From assembly GCA_001799635.1 (NCBI GenBank), contig MGTV01000029.1, forward strand, positions 129,309 to 179,650: a stretch of DNA of 50,342 nucleotides. Direction: 5' to 3'. Each line of letters begins with the position of its first letter. Position 1 is the first letter of the stretch. The notes below the pieces were generated by a model. That model made no database searches, was not told the DNA's origin, and saw only the letters and a list, made by a program, of their open reading frames with translations. Source of the stretch: Elusimicrobia bacterium GWA2_62_23. Its GTDB lineage: Bacteria; Elusimicrobiota; Elusimicrobia; Elusimicrobiales; UBA9959. Shown here piece by piece: positions 7,689-16,559 of this stretch. The position numbers and the translations under genes are program-made.

Positions 7689-9407
7689 ATGGCTTACGAA
7701 AATCTGGCTACTAAATACCGCCCCGCCCACCTCGGCGAAGTGATGGGACAGGAGACCATAAAGACCACCCTGCACAACGCGGTGAAACTGGGGCGCATAG
7801 CCCACTCCTACGTTTTCTACGGCCCGCGCGGCTGCGGCAAGACCACCATAGCCCGCATCCTGGCCAAGACGCTCAACTGCCACCACCCCAAGGACGGCGC
7901 GCCCTGCGACAAGTGCCCCTCCTGCCTGGAGATAGCCGAAAGCAAATCGCTCGACGTCATAGAGATAGACGCGGCCTCCAACACCGGCGTGGACAAAGTG
8001 CGCAGTGTCATCATAGAACAGGTCAGCTTCGCGCCCTCGCGCGACAAATACAAGATCTACATCCTCGACGAAGTGCACATGCTCTCCACCGGCGCCTTCA
8101 ACGCGCTGCTCAAGACCGTGGAGGAGCCGCCGGCGCACGTGGTGTTCGTCATGGCCACCACCGAGCAGAACAAGGTGCCGGCCACCATCCTTTCCCGCTC
8201 GCAGTGCTTCCGCTTTCGCCCCATTTCCGAGGCCGACATCATAGCCCGCCTCAAGGAAGTGACCGCGGCCGAGAAGATAAAGACCGAGCCCGAGGCCCTG
8301 CGCCTCATCGCCCGCTCCGCCGGCGGGGCCATGCGCGACGCTATCACCATGCTGGACCGCGCCGCCTCTTTCGGCCGCGGCGAGGTGAAGGCCGACGTGG
8401 TGAACGAACTGCTGGGCCATCCCGGTTTCGAGGTGGTGAATTCGCTGGCGCTGGCGCTGGTCAACCGGGACGCGGCCGCCCTGCACGGCGCTTTCGATAA
8501 ACTTAATTCCGAGGGCTACGACGCCCTCGCCACCCTGCGCGAGCTGCGCAATAACCTGGCCGCGGCCTTCCTGGCCGCCCAGGGGTTCGGCGAGGGGGAA
8601 CCCGTGAAGGGCCTGCCCAAGGACCTGGCGCCCGCGGCGCTGGCCCGGCTCTCGCGCAAGGTCAACCTGATAGTGGACGAGGTAAAGTTCTCAGATTCTC
8701 CCGCCCTCGCCGCCGAGGTGGCCCTGTTCACGCTCATAGAGGTGCCGCAGGACCTGGACGGCCTGGTGCGCCGCCTGGAAGGCATGGCCGACCGCCTTAA
8801 TTCCGGCGCGGTTTCCGACCTTCAGCCGGCCGCCGGTCAAAAAAAAAATGAGGCCGTAGCCGCTTACTCCGCGCCCGCCCAGGCGCCTGCCGCCGCCCGC
8901 CCCGCCGCCCCGGCGCCGGTTCCCGCGCCGGCCCCGGCCGCCCCCGCTTCCACCGCCTCCGTAGTGCCCGCCGACGCCTGGAAGAAACTGCTCGGGCAGG
9001 TGGCCTCTAAACGGCCCTCGCTCTACAACGCCCTCCTCGCGGTTAAGATCGTTTTCGACCAGCCGGCGCGGTGGCGCCTGGTCTCCGGAGTAAAATTCGA
9101 GACCGGCATGATAGAGACCGCCCGGGCGGAGTTGGAAGACATGCTGGCCCGCTTCGCGGGCGCCAAGATCACTCTGGTCCCCGAGTTCTCGGCGGCCCCC
9201 GTGGCCGGGGCCGAGGCCATGCCCGAGCCCGGCGAAGGCGACGAGGCCGCGGTGGTGGATGATATAGAGGCCGAAGCCGCCCATGAGGCGCCAGCCCCGC
9301 ATAAGCCCGGAGCCGCAAAACAGGTTTCCAGCGACACCGAGCCGGAGCTTAAGCACCTGGCCAAGGTCTTTCACGGCCGGATAACCCGCATAAACAAGGT
9401 GAAGTGA
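7689..9407 (+). CDS. dnaX: DNA polymerase III subunits gamma/tau
   Basis: The product is 572 residues. DnaX is the motor of the clamp loader, which places the sliding clamp on primed DNA. Its AAA+ features are all visible: Walker A GPRGCGKT (45-52), a zinc site at C64, C73, C76 and C79, Walker B ILDEVH (125-130), sensor ATTE (156-159) and LSRSQCF near 168-174. Domain III follows to about 380, then an Ala/Pro-rich linker (about 393-432) and a tau-specific C-terminal part. A run of ten A residues at the junction (8839-8848) probably makes a short gamma form. recR follows after 7 bases, the common bacterial order, although ybaB, often found between them, is absent. Confidence 0.96.
   Translation: MAYENLATKYRPAHLGEVMGQETIKTTLHNAVKLGRIAHSYVFYGPRGCGKTTIARILAKTLNCHHPKDGAPCDKCPSCLEIAESKSLDVIEIDAASNTGVDKVRSVIIEQVSFAPSRDKYKIYILDEVHMLSTGAFNALLKTVEEPPAHVVFVMATTEQNKVPATILSRSQCFRFRPISEADIIARLKEVTAAEKIKTEPEALRLIARSAGGAMRDAITMLDRAASFGRGEVKADVVNELLGHPGFEVVNSLALALVNRDAAALHGAFDKLNSEGYDALATLRELRNNLAAAFLAAQGFGEGEPVKGLPKDLAPAALARLSRKVNLIVDEVKFSDSPALAAEVALFTLIEVPQDLDGLVRRLEGMADRLNSGAVSDLQPAAGQKKNEAVAAYSAPAQAPAAARPAAPAPVPAPAPAAPASTASVVPADAWKKLLGQVASKRPSLYNALLAVKIVFDQPARWRLVSGVKFETGMIETARAELEDMLARFAGAKITLVPEFSAAPVAGAEAMPEPGEGDEAAVVDDIEAEAAHEAPAPHKPGAAKQVSSDTEPELKHLAKVFHGRITRINKVK
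8839..8848 (+). promoter_or_regulatory. Ten-A slippage site producing the short DnaX (gamma) form
   Basis: The zero frame reads CAA AAA AAA AAT GAG (Q384-E388). One extra A, or a -1 ribosomal slip, brings TGA into frame immediately after three Lys codons (387 residues). Loss of one A gives ATG AGG CCG TAG, also stopping at once. Both slips therefore remove the linker and tau domains. Slippage at A-runs in dnaX is established for Thermus thermophilus (transcriptional) and E. coli (ribosomal). Confidence 0.75.
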
Positions 9408-9414
9408 CGTTTTA

Positions 9415-10008
9415 ATGAAAGCACTCGAACGTATTATAGGCGTTTTCCGCAAATTCCCCGGCGTCGGCCCCAAGCAGGCCGAGCGTTTCGCCATGTACGT
9501 GGTGCGGGCCTCCGACCCGGAGGTGGAAGAGCTGGTGGAAGCTCTGCGCGCCGTCAAAGCCTCGGTCAATTACTGCCGCGAGTGCTTCAATTACGCCGAG
9601 GGCGACCTGTGCCCCGTCTGCGCCGACTCCCACCGCGACAGGTCCCTGATCTGCGTGGTGGAACGCCCCCAGGACCTGGCCGCCATTGAGAAGGCTAAAA
9701 GTTTTTCCGGTGTCTATCACGTGCTGCACGGCGCTGTTTCCCCCGTGGCCGGGGTGAGCCCCGAGCACATTAAGCTCAAGGAGCTCGTGGACCGGGTGCG
9801 CGCCTCCGACGGCGCCGTCAAGGAGATCATCCTGGCCACCAATCCCGACGCCGACGGCGAAGCCACCGCCATGTACCTCATCCGCCTGCTCAAGCCCTAC
9901 GTGCAGAAGATCACCCGCATCGCTTACGGCGTGCCGCTCGGCGGCGACATCGACTACATGGACGAGGTCACGCTGGGCTACGCCCTCAAGGGCCGCATAA
10001 ATATTTAG
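9415..10008 (+). CDS. recR: Recombination mediator protein RecR
   Basis: The product is 197 residues, the standard length. RecR acts with RecO and RecF to load RecA at gaps. An N-terminal helix-hairpin-helix contains FPGVGPKQAERFA (14-26). The zinc finger uses C54, C57, C66 and C69. The Toprim domain begins with the conserved glutamate in VVERP (E84) and contains DADGEAT (145-151). The ATG lies 7 bases after the dnaX stop, so the two are probably cotranscribed and perhaps translationally coupled. Confidence 0.97.
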   Translation: MKALERIIGVFRKFPGVGPKQAERFAMYVVRASDPEVEELVEALRAVKASVNYCRECFNYAEGDLCPVCADSHRDRSLICVVERPQDLAAIEKAKSFSGVYHVLHGAVSPVAGVSPEHIKLKELVDRVRASDGAVKEIILATNPDADGEATAMYLIRLLKPYVQKITRIAYGVPLGGDIDYMDEVTLGYALKGRINI

Positions 10009-10066
10009 TTCTGGGTCAGGGTCCCGCAAGTGAAACTTCTCAGCTTACGCCGGGCGGGCGCGCGTT

Positions 10067-11974
10067 ATGCTGCTTTCCTATTACCGCAGGCCGCTTTTTC
10101 TGCTGCTCCTGGCTTACGCCGGGGCGATACTCCTTTTCCCCGGCTTCTTCGCGGCTCCGCCCGAGCCTGTGCCTTTCCCGCTACCCCGCTCCGGGGTTCT
10201 TGTGGAAGGGCGCATAGCCGCCTACCCGGCCGCCGCCCGCGGCGGGGTGCGCTTTCCCCTGCAGACCACGAGCCTCTACGGCCGGCAGCATAAGACCGGG
10301 CTCATGATCTACGCCGAGAACGCCGGCGGGGCTTCTTACGGAGACAGGGTGGCCTTCCTGGCGGACCTGCAGTCGCCGCCGGGGGCGGCGGCGCCCGGGG
10401 CGCTCGACTGGGCGGATTACCTGGCCCGCAGGGGCATAATAGCCCAGGGCCGGACCAGGGGGGTGGAACTTGCGGGCAAGGCCAATCCTTTTATCCGGCT
10501 GGCCCGCGGTTTCAGGGCGGCCACCCTCCGTGCTTTCGAGGCCGGCCTGCCTCCCGAGAGCGCGGCGGTGCTGGCTGGCGTGGTGCTGGGCGAGAAGCGC
10601 AGCGTGCCGGCGGAACTCAAAGCCGCTTTCCAGGATTCCGGCGCCATGCACCTGCTGGTGGCCTCCGGCTCCAACGTGGGGTTCGTGGTCGCGGTGGTCT
10701 ATTTCCTCTGTTCCCGCTTCGGCCTGAAGCGCCGCTACGCCGGGCTGGCCGCGCTGCTGCTGGCCGGTTTTTACGTGACGGCGGCCGGCCTGGACGCGCC
10801 GCTGGTGCGCGCTTACCTGATGTTCTCGGCTGGGCTGCTGGCCTGGCTGCTGCGCAGGGAGGCCGGGGCCTTTCACGCGCTCACCGCCGCCGCCCTGCTT
10901 ATCCTGCTGGCGTCGCCCGCGTCGCTTTTCGATGCCGGCTTCCAGATGTCCTTCCTGGCAGCTTACGGCCTTACCGTCGGCGGGGCCCTCTGGGGGCGTT
11001 ACCTGCCCCGCGGCCTCGCCGGCAAGGCCGCCGGCCTGCTGCTGGTGAGTTTCCTGGCGCAGTTGGGGCTGTACCCGCTGCTGGCCGTCTATTTCCACAA
11101 GGTCTCGCTCGTTTCGCTGCTGTCCAACATGCTGCTGGTCCCCGCCGCCGGGGTGGCCATGGCGCTGGGCTTCCTGCTGGCGGTTTTCCATAAGGCCGGC
11201 TTCGTCTTCGCGCTGCTGGCGCCGGTTACGGCCGCGTTCACCAAGTTCTTTATAGGCGCCGTGAAATTCTTCGCCGCCCTGCCTTACGCTTCGGTCACGG
11301 TGCCTGAGCCTTCCGGCTGGTTCGTGGCCGGGTTCTTCGCGGTTGCGTTCGCGCTGCTCCACGCCCCGCTGCTGGGCTTCGGCAGCTTCAGGCTTTACGC
11401 GGCGGCGGCCGCCGGCCTGCTCGTAATGACCGCGGGCTGGCTGCGGCCGGCGAAGGCGCCGGCTTGCGACGCGGAGGGGGAACTCTTCGGGGACGCCAAT
11501 ACCAGCAGCGCGCTGGTCAGGACCTCGTCCGGCGGGCTCTACCTGCTTAACCCCGGCATAAGCGGGCGCCGCCTGGCCGACGCCGTGCTGGACCGCGGCT
11601 CCGGTGCGCTGGAGGGCGTGCTGCTCACCTCCCTGGAGGAGAAGAATTACAGCGGCCTGGCGGAACTGGCCGGGCTGGTGAAGATAAAAGGCGTGCTGCT
11701 GCCTTACGGCCCTGTCCCGGGCGGCCTGCGGGCCGCGCTGGCGCGGCTGGAGGCCGAAGGGACGGCGGTGAAGCGGCTCTGGCCGGGCGAGGCGGAAGGC
11801 CCGGTCCGGTGCGGCTGGGACGGCTACGCCCCCGGCTATTCGGGGGCGGGGGACAGGTTCTCCTGGGAAATAGGCGGCTTGACCCTGGACCGGGGCGGAG
11901 GCAGGGCGCTTCGCCGGGGAAAACCGGCGGCGGAGGGTGTGAAAGGGGCCGTGGTACCCATAGACGGGGGCTGA
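10067..11974 (+). CDS. comEC: ComEC/Rec2-family DNA uptake channel with degenerate hydrolase domain
   Basis: The product is 635 residues. ComEC forms the inner-membrane channel that takes up single-stranded DNA during natural transformation. An N-terminal membrane segment and OB-like (DUF4131) region (about 40-135) are followed by the competence domain (about 160-435). That domain holds GVVLGEKRSVP, the signature LLVASGSNVGF (196-206) and many membrane segments. The C-terminal region (about 465-620) sits where the metallo-beta-lactamase-like nuclease domain lies. Its metal-binding LTHPDADH-type motif reads LTSLEEKNYSGL (520-531), with both histidines and the aspartates gone, so this domain is probably inactive. 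The start is chosen as the ATG at 10067; a ribosome-binding site is weak. Pilus genes lie further along the window. Confidence 0.9.
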   Translation: MLLSYYRRPLFLLLLAYAGAILLFPGFFAAPPEPVPFPLPRSGVLVEGRIAAYPAAARGGVRFPLQTTSLYGRQHKTGLMIYAENAGGASYGDRVAFLADLQSPPGAAAPGALDWADYLARRGIIAQGRTRGVELAGKANPFIRLARGFRAATLRAFEAGLPPESAAVLAGVVLGEKRSVPAELKAAFQDSGAMHLLVASGSNVGFVVAVVYFLCSRFGLKRRYAGLAALLLAGFYVTAAGLDAPLVRAYLMFSAGLLAWLLRREAGAFHALTAAALLILLASPASLFDAGFQMSFLAAYGLTVGGALWGRYLPRGLAGKAAGLLLVSFLAQLGLYPLLAVYFHKVSLVSLLSNMLLVPAAGVAMALGFLLAVFHKAGFVFALLAPVTAAFTKFFIGAVKFFAALPYASVTVPEPSGWFVAGFFAVAFALLHAPLLGFGSFRLYAAAAAGLLVMTAGWLRPAKAPACDAEGELFGDANTSSALVRTSSGGLYLLNPGISGRRLADAVLDRGSGALEGVLLTSLEEKNYSGLAELAGLVKIKGVLLPYGPVPGGLRAALARLEAEGTAVKRLWPGEAEGPVRCGWDGYAPGYSGAGDRFSWEIGGLTLDRGGGRALRRGKPAAEGVKGAVVPIDGG

Positions 11975-11995
11975 CGGCCTCCTCCCTCCCATAAT

Positions 11996-12004
11996 TGTTA
12001 TAAT
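11996..12004 (+). promoter_or_regulatory. Extended -10 promoter placing glnS transcription start at its ATG
   Basis: TGTTATAAT matches the extended -10 consensus TGnTATAAT. Its end is 6 bases before the ATG at 12011, so the expected start of transcription falls at or next to the A of ATG. No Shine-Dalgarno sequence lies between the comEC stop (11974) and the ATG. A leaderless mRNA is the simplest reading. Confidence 0.6.
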
Positions 12005-12010
12005 TTTATT

Positions 12011-13702
12011 ATGGAAACACAGCCCAAGAGCAACTTCATCCGCGAGATCATAGACAAGGACATGGAGACCGGCAAATTCGAAGGCCGCGTGCATACGCGC
12101 TTTCCCCCGGAACCCAACGGTTACCTGCATATCGGCCACGCAACCTCCATCATCCTCAACTCCGGCATAGCCGCCGCCTACAAGGGCAAGTTCAACCTGC
12201 GCTTCGACGACACCAACCCCGCCAAGGAAGAGCAGGAATACGTGGATTCCATCGTGGAGGACGTGCGGTGGCTGGGCGGCGATTTCGAGGACCGCCTCTT
12301 CTTCGCCTCGGATTATTTCCCGCAGATGTACGACTGGGCCATGCAGCTGGTGAAGTCCGGCAAGGCCTTCGTCTGCGACCTCAGCGCGGACCAGGTGCGC
12401 GAGCACCGCGGCGCGCCCGGCACGCCCGGCAAGGAGAGTCCTTTCCGCAACCGCTCCATAGAGGAGAATGCCGACCTGTTCGAGCGCATGAAGAACGGCG
12501 AATTCCCCGACGGCAGCCGCACGCTGCGCGCCAAGATAGACATGGCGCACCCCAACATCAACATGCGCGATCCGGTGATGTACCGCATCCTGCACGCCGA
12601 GCACCACCGCCAGGGCAATAAGTGGTGCATCTACCCCATGTACGACTGGGCCCACGGCCTGGAAGATTCCATAGAGAAGATCACCCATTCCATCTGCACG
12701 CTGGAGTTCGAGGACCACCGCCCGCTTTACGACTGGTACCTGGACCAGCTGGGCATCTACCACCCGCAGCAGATAGAGTTCGCCCGCCGCACGCTGGGCA
12801 ACACCATCACCAGCAAGCGCAAGCTGCTGGAACTGGTTAAGGAAAAGCACGTGGAAGGCTGGGACGACCCGCGCATGCCCACGGTCTCGGGCTTCCGCCG
12901 CCGCGGCTACACCGCCAGCGCCCTGCGCGCCTTCTGCGACGAGATCGGCATCACCAAGGTGCCCGGCATTTCCGATATCTGGGTGCTGGAGAACGCCCTG
13001 CGCAACGAGCTCAATAAGACGGCGCCCCGCGCCATGGCCGTGCTGAAGCCGCTGAAGGTGGTGCTCACGAATTACCCCGAGGCGCAGACCGAAGAGATGT
13101 GCGTGGCCAATAACCCCGAGGACGAGGCGGCCGGCACGCGCAAGGTGCCGTTCTCGCGCGAGCTCTACATAGAGCAGGACGATTTCAAGGAAATCCCGCC
13201 CAAGAAGTTCTTCCGCATGACGCCCGGCCAGGAAGTGCGCCTGCGAGCGGCCTACATAGTGAAGTGCGAGAGCGTGGTGAAAGACGCCGCCGGTAATATA
13301 ACCGAGGTGCGCTGCACCTACGATCCCGCCACCAAAGGCGGCGACACGCCCGACGGGCGCAAGATAAAGGGCACCATTCACTGGGTTTCGGCCAGGCACG
13401 CCCTGCCGGCCAAGGTGCGCCTGTACGACGCGCTGTTCACCAAGCGAAACCCCGAGGACGTGGAGGAAGGGCACGACTACAAGGAAGGCCTGAACCCCGG
13501 CTCGCTGGAGGTCATAGAGAAAGCCATGCTGGAGCCCTCGTTGAAGGCGGCCGCGCCGGGAGCGCGCTACCAGTTCGAGCGGCTCGGCTATTTCTTCGCC
13601 GACCCCGTGGATTCCAAGCCGGGCGCGCCGGTGTTCAACCGCACCGTGACGCTGAAGGACGCCTGGGCCAAGATAGAGCAGAAAGCCCCTGAGGCCAAGT
13701 AG
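12011..13702 (+). CDS. glnS: Glutaminyl-tRNA synthetase
   Basis: The product is 563 residues, close to the E. coli enzyme. It charges tRNA-Gln directly with glutamine. The class I signatures are present: HIGH at 40-43 within [13 protein letters not shown], and TITSKRK (the KMSKS loop) at about 265-271. The GlnRS-specific stretches RFDDTNP and [10 protein letters not shown] separate it from GluRS. The C-terminal beta-barrel anticodon domain is intact. Having GlnRS means the cell need not rely on Glu-tRNA-Gln amidation. nadK follows after 10 bases. Confidence 0.96.
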   Translation: METQPKSNFIREIIDKDMETGKFEGRVHTRFPPEPNGYLHIGHATSIILNSGIAAAYKGKFNLRFDDTNPAKEEQEYVDSIVEDVRWLGGDFEDRLFFASDYFPQMYDWAMQLVKSGKAFVCDLSADQVREHRGAPGTPGKESPFRNRSIEENADLFERMKNGEFPDGSRTLRAKIDMAHPNINMRDPVMYRILHAEHHRQGNKWCIYPMYDWAHGLEDSIEKITHSICTLEFEDHRPLYDWYLDQLGIYHPQQIEFARRTLGNTITSKRKLLELVKEKHVEGWDDPRMPTVSGFRRRGYTASALRAFCDEIGITKVPGISDIWVLENALRNELNKTAPRAMAVLKPLKVVLTNYPEAQTEEMCVANNPEDEAAGTRKVPFSRELYIEQDDFKEIPPKKFFRMTPGQEVRLRAAYIVKCESVVKDAAGNITEVRCTYDPATKGGDTPDGRKIKGTIHWVSARHALPAKVRLYDALFTKRNPEDVEEGHDYKEGLNPGSLEVIEKAMLEPSLKAAAPGARYQFERLGYFFADPVDSKPGAPVFNRTVTLKDAWAKIEQKAPEAK

Positions 13703-13712
13703 GCCGGACCTT

Positions 13713-14555
13713 ATGAAACGCATAAAAAGCGTCGTGCTGTTCTACAACTCCAAGAGGCGCAAGGCCCTGGCCTATGCGGCCGCCATAGAGCGCCGCCTGA
13801 AGGCCGCCGGGGCCAAGGTCTCCAGGGTCTGCGTTAACGATACCGCCTGTGAATTCAAACCGGCCGACGCGGCGGTAGCCGTGGGCGGCGACGGCACCGT
13901 GCTGTACGCAGCCCGCCACGTGATATCGCGGGGCATACCTGTACTCGGAATAAACGCGGGGGGGCTTGGTTTCCTCAGCGGCGTGGAGCGCCGGGATTTC
14001 CTCCGCGGGGTAAAACCCTTTCTGAACGGCGACTACAAAACCTTCAACCGCTCCCTGCTGGCCGTGAGCGTGCGGCGCAAGGGCCGCCTGGTGTTCGGCC
14101 CGCTGCCGGCCCTGAATGACTGCGTGATCCGCAGCCAGGAGGCCCGTGCCTTCACCCTGCGCGCCACCTTCGGGCGCGAGTTCCTGTCCGAGTATTTCGG
14201 CGACGGTCTTATAATTTCCACGCCCAGCGGCTCCACCGCCTACAGCCTGGCGGCCTCCGGCCCCATAGTCATGCCGGACCTGGAGGTTTTCCTGCTGTCG
14301 CCCATCTGTCCGCATACCCTCACCCACCGCCCCATAGTGCTGTCCGCGGCGGAGGAACTGAAGGTGGAGGTGGAGGGCGGCCGGTCCGGCCCGCAGGTCA
14401 TGACCCTGTCGCTGGACGGCCAGGAGAATTTCCGGCTGGAGCACGGCGACACCGTGGTGATAGGCAAGCATCCCCGCAGCTTCAAGATGCTCGCCCCCAG
14501 CGGCTTCTCCTATTTCGATATCCTCCGCCGGAAATTAAGTTGGGGAGAAAGGTAG
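13713..14555 (+). CDS. nadK: NAD kinase
   Basis: The product is 280 residues and phosphorylates NAD at the 2' position to make NADP. The signature GGDGT is at 58-62, followed by GINAGGLGFLS (79-89) and STPSGSTAY (169-177), the three conserved NAD-kinase motifs. It starts 10 bases after glnS and is probably in the same transcript. It is followed by the 102-bp palindromic element and recN, a common bacterial neighbourhood. Confidence 0.95.
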   Translation: MKRIKSVVLFYNSKRRKALAYAAAIERRLKAAGAKVSRVCVNDTACEFKPADAAVAVGGDGTVLYAARHVISRGIPVLGINAGGLGFLSGVERRDFLRGVKPFLNGDYKTFNRSLLAVSVRRKGRLVFGPLPALNDCVIRSQEARAFTLRATFGREFLSEYFGDGLIISTPSGSTAYSLAASGPIVMPDLEVFLLSPICPHTLTHRPIVLSAAEELKVEVEGGRSGPQVMTLSLDGQENFRLEHGDTVVIGKHPRSFKMLAPSGFSYFDILRRKLSWGER

Positions 14556-14579
14556 GCCTGTAGTGACGGGCGGGGCGGC

Positions 14580-14681
14580 GAGGTGTTCCCCTCAAGCCCC
14601 ACTTGGGGAGGGGGCCCCGGCCCGAAGGGACGGGGGAACCGCGCAACGGTTCCCCGGGTGTGGGGCGGAGGGGAATACCTC
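14580..14681 (+). repeat. 102-bp palindromic element between nadK and recN
   Basis: Outer arms 14580-14602 and 14660-14681 pair over 21 positions, with a 2-base internal bulge and one mismatch. An inner hairpin (14633-14641 with 14647-14655, 9 bp) sits inside. The element is G/C-rich, occupies nearly the whole intergenic gap and looks like a REP-like or MITE-like unit. An in-frame upward extension of recN through it is rejected as a start. Confidence 0.6.
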
Positions 14682-14711
14682 GGCGACCCGACCAGGACAA
14701 CGTGCCGACTT

Positions 14712-16361
14712 ATGCTTAAGAAACTTTCGATAAAAAATTTCGCGGTCATAGACTCGCTGGAGCTGGAGCCGGGCGAGGGGCTGAATATTTTTACCGGTGA
14801 GACCGGCGCCGGCAAGTCCATCATCATTTCCGCCCTCGGCTTCCTGCTGGGTGAACGCTCGGGGTCCGATATCCTGCGCCCGGGCGCCGCTTCCGCCGAA
14901 GTGGAGGGGGAGTTCGCGGCCGACAATTTGCCGCCAGCCGCGGTGGAACGCTGGGGCGTGAAGGAGAAAACCCTCAGGATCCGCAGGCAGGCCGACCCGA
15001 AAGGCCGCACCAAGGCCGCCATAAACGGCGCTTCCGCCACGCTCGCCCAGCTTTCCGAAGTAGGCGGCTACCTGGTGGATTTCCACGGGCAGAACGAGCA
15101 CCAGAGCCTGCTCAAGCCCGAGGTGCAGCGCGACCTGCTGGACCGCTACGGCCGGCTCGAAAAAGAGGCAGCCGCCGTAGCCGGGGCCTGGGGCGCCGCG
15201 AGGGCGCTCGAGGAGGCGCTTAACGCCGTTTCCATGTCGGAAGACGAGCGCGCCCGCCTGCTGGACCTCTACCGCTTCCAGCTGGCCGAAATAGAGGCCG
15301 CCAACCTTAAACCGGGCGAAGAAGAAGAACTCGAAACCCTCTGGCCCCGCCTGAAGAATTCAGAGAAACTTTTCTCGCTCTCCGGCGACGCGCACGGCCT
15401 GCTCGACGACGCCTCCGGCGCCGCGGAGAAGGCGCTGGAGAAGCTCAAGGCGCTGGCCGCCGTGGACCAGTCGGCCGAGCCCCTGGTGGGCCGCCTCAAT
15501 TCCGCCGCCATAGAGCTGCGCGACCTGGCCGGCGAAATGCGCGCCTACGGCAAGGCCGTGCACTCAGACCCCGGCGAGGTGGACCGCGTCCTGTCCCGCC
15601 TGGAGAAATTCAAGACCTTGAAGAAGAAGTACGGCGCCGACATCCCGGCCGTGCTCGCCAAGGCCGAAGAGCTGCGCGTCAAGGCGGGCAGCCTCGATGA
15701 CATGACGCTGGACCGTTCCGAGATAGAGAAGAAGCTGGCTGCGGCCAGGGAGAAGCTGGAAAAGCTGGCCTTCGCCCTGCATGAAAAGCGCGTGGCGGCG
15801 GCCAAGAAACTTTCCGCGGAGATAATCAAGGAAGCCGAAGGCCTCGGCTTCAAAGAGGTGCGCTTCTCCGTGGACGCGGCTTACGACGAGGCCGCCCTTA
15901 CCTCCTCCGGCGGCGATTCGGTGGAATACCTTTTTACCGCCAATCCCGGCTATCCCCTGCGGCCGCTGCGCTACACCGCCTCCGGCGGCGAAATGGCCCG
16001 CCTCATGCTGGCCCTCAAGACCGTGCTCTCCCGCGCGGACCGCATAGGCGCGCAGGTCTTTGACGAGGTTGACGCCGGCGTGGGCGCCGTGACCGGCCGC
16101 CTGGTGGGCGAGAAACTGGCCAAGCTCGCCGCCTCCAAACAGATCTTCTGCATCACCCACCTGCCGCAGGTGGCGGCCTTCGGCGACGAACACTTCTTCG
16201 TGGAGAAGGACGTGCGGGCCGGCGTGGCCGCCGCCTCCGTGCGGCTCCTCGACGAGGCCGCCCGTGAGCGCGAGATCGCCCGCATGCTGGGCGGCAAGAA
16301 GCAGTCCACCGACCTGGGCCTCAAGCACGCCCGCGAACTCCTCGCGGAATCTAAGAACTGA
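14712..16361 (+). CDS. recN: DNA repair protein RecN
   Basis: The product is 549 residues from the ATG at 14712, matching the usual RecN length. RecN is an SMC-like ATPase acting in double-strand break repair. The N-terminal half-ATPase has Walker A GETGAGKS (29-36) in the typical RecN opening. The centre is a coiled coil with Ala/Glu/Lys bias. The C-terminal half-ATPase shows the ABC-type signature YTASGGEMARLMLALK and Walker B QVFDEVDAGVG, then CITHLPQVA. A longer frame begins at 14583 but would translate the palindromic element, so it is not used. This is the last high-GC gene before the island. Confidence 0.95.
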   Translation: MLKKLSIKNFAVIDSLELEPGEGLNIFTGETGAGKSIIISALGFLLGERSGSDILRPGAASAEVEGEFAADNLPPAAVERWGVKEKTLRIRRQADPKGRTKAAINGASATLAQLSEVGGYLVDFHGQNEHQSLLKPEVQRDLLDRYGRLEKEAAAVAGAWGAARALEEALNAVSMSEDERARLLDLYRFQLAEIEAANLKPGEEEELETLWPRLKNSEKLFSLSGDAHGLLDDASGAAEKALEKLKALAAVDQSAEPLVGRLNSAAIELRDLAGEMRAYGKAVHSDPGEVDRVLSRLEKFKTLKKKYGADIPAVLAKAEELRVKAGSLDDMTLDRSEIEKKLAAAREKLEKLAFALHEKRVAAAKKLSAEIIKEAEGLGFKEVRFSVDAAYDEAALTSSGGDSVEYLFTANPGYPLRPLRYTASGGEMARLMLALKTVLSRADRIGAQVFDEVDAGVGAVTGRLVGEKLAKLAASKQIFCITHLPQVAAFGDEHFFVEKDVRAGVAAASVRLLDEAAREREIARMLGGKKQSTDLGLKHARELLAESKN

Positions 16362-16490
16362 CCAGCGATGCCGAGTCTGGCTACCTGGTGGTCGCCGCCC
16401 CGGCGTCCTAGCCCGTAGTGACCTGTCCCTGACCATTCATGGTAAATCGTATGCCCTCCTGTGAAATACTAATTCGAAATGCGGCTCTGA

Positions 16491-16519
16491 TTGATGGCTT
16501 GCGACGCGGCTCTCATAAT
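16491..16519 (+). promoter_or_regulatory. Sigma70-type promoter of the biosynthetic island
   Basis: The -35 is TTGATG (16491-16496) and the -10 is CATAAT (16514-16519), with a 17-base spacer. An 8-base direct repeat, gcggctct, lies just before the -35 (16481-16488) and just before the -10 (16506-16513), a possible operator pair. All 14 island genes lie downstream on the same strand with no strong terminator between them. Confidence 0.65.
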
Positions 16520-16559
16520 ATATATATTGATAAGTACTTTGATTTTTAGGAGCCGATTC

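Noticed and set aside
10181..13723. A very long open frame on the minus strand across comEC and glnS
   Set aside because: It is antisense to two clear genes, has His/Gly/Arg-rich shadow composition and no ribosome-binding site.
14583..14711. Upstream extension of recN
   Set aside because: It would translate the palindromic element, and 549 residues from ATG 14712 match the family.
16494..16559. ATG start for the Gfo/Idh/MocA gene at 16494
   Set aside because: It lies within the promoter spacer and adds an AT-rich hydrophobic leader absent from the family.
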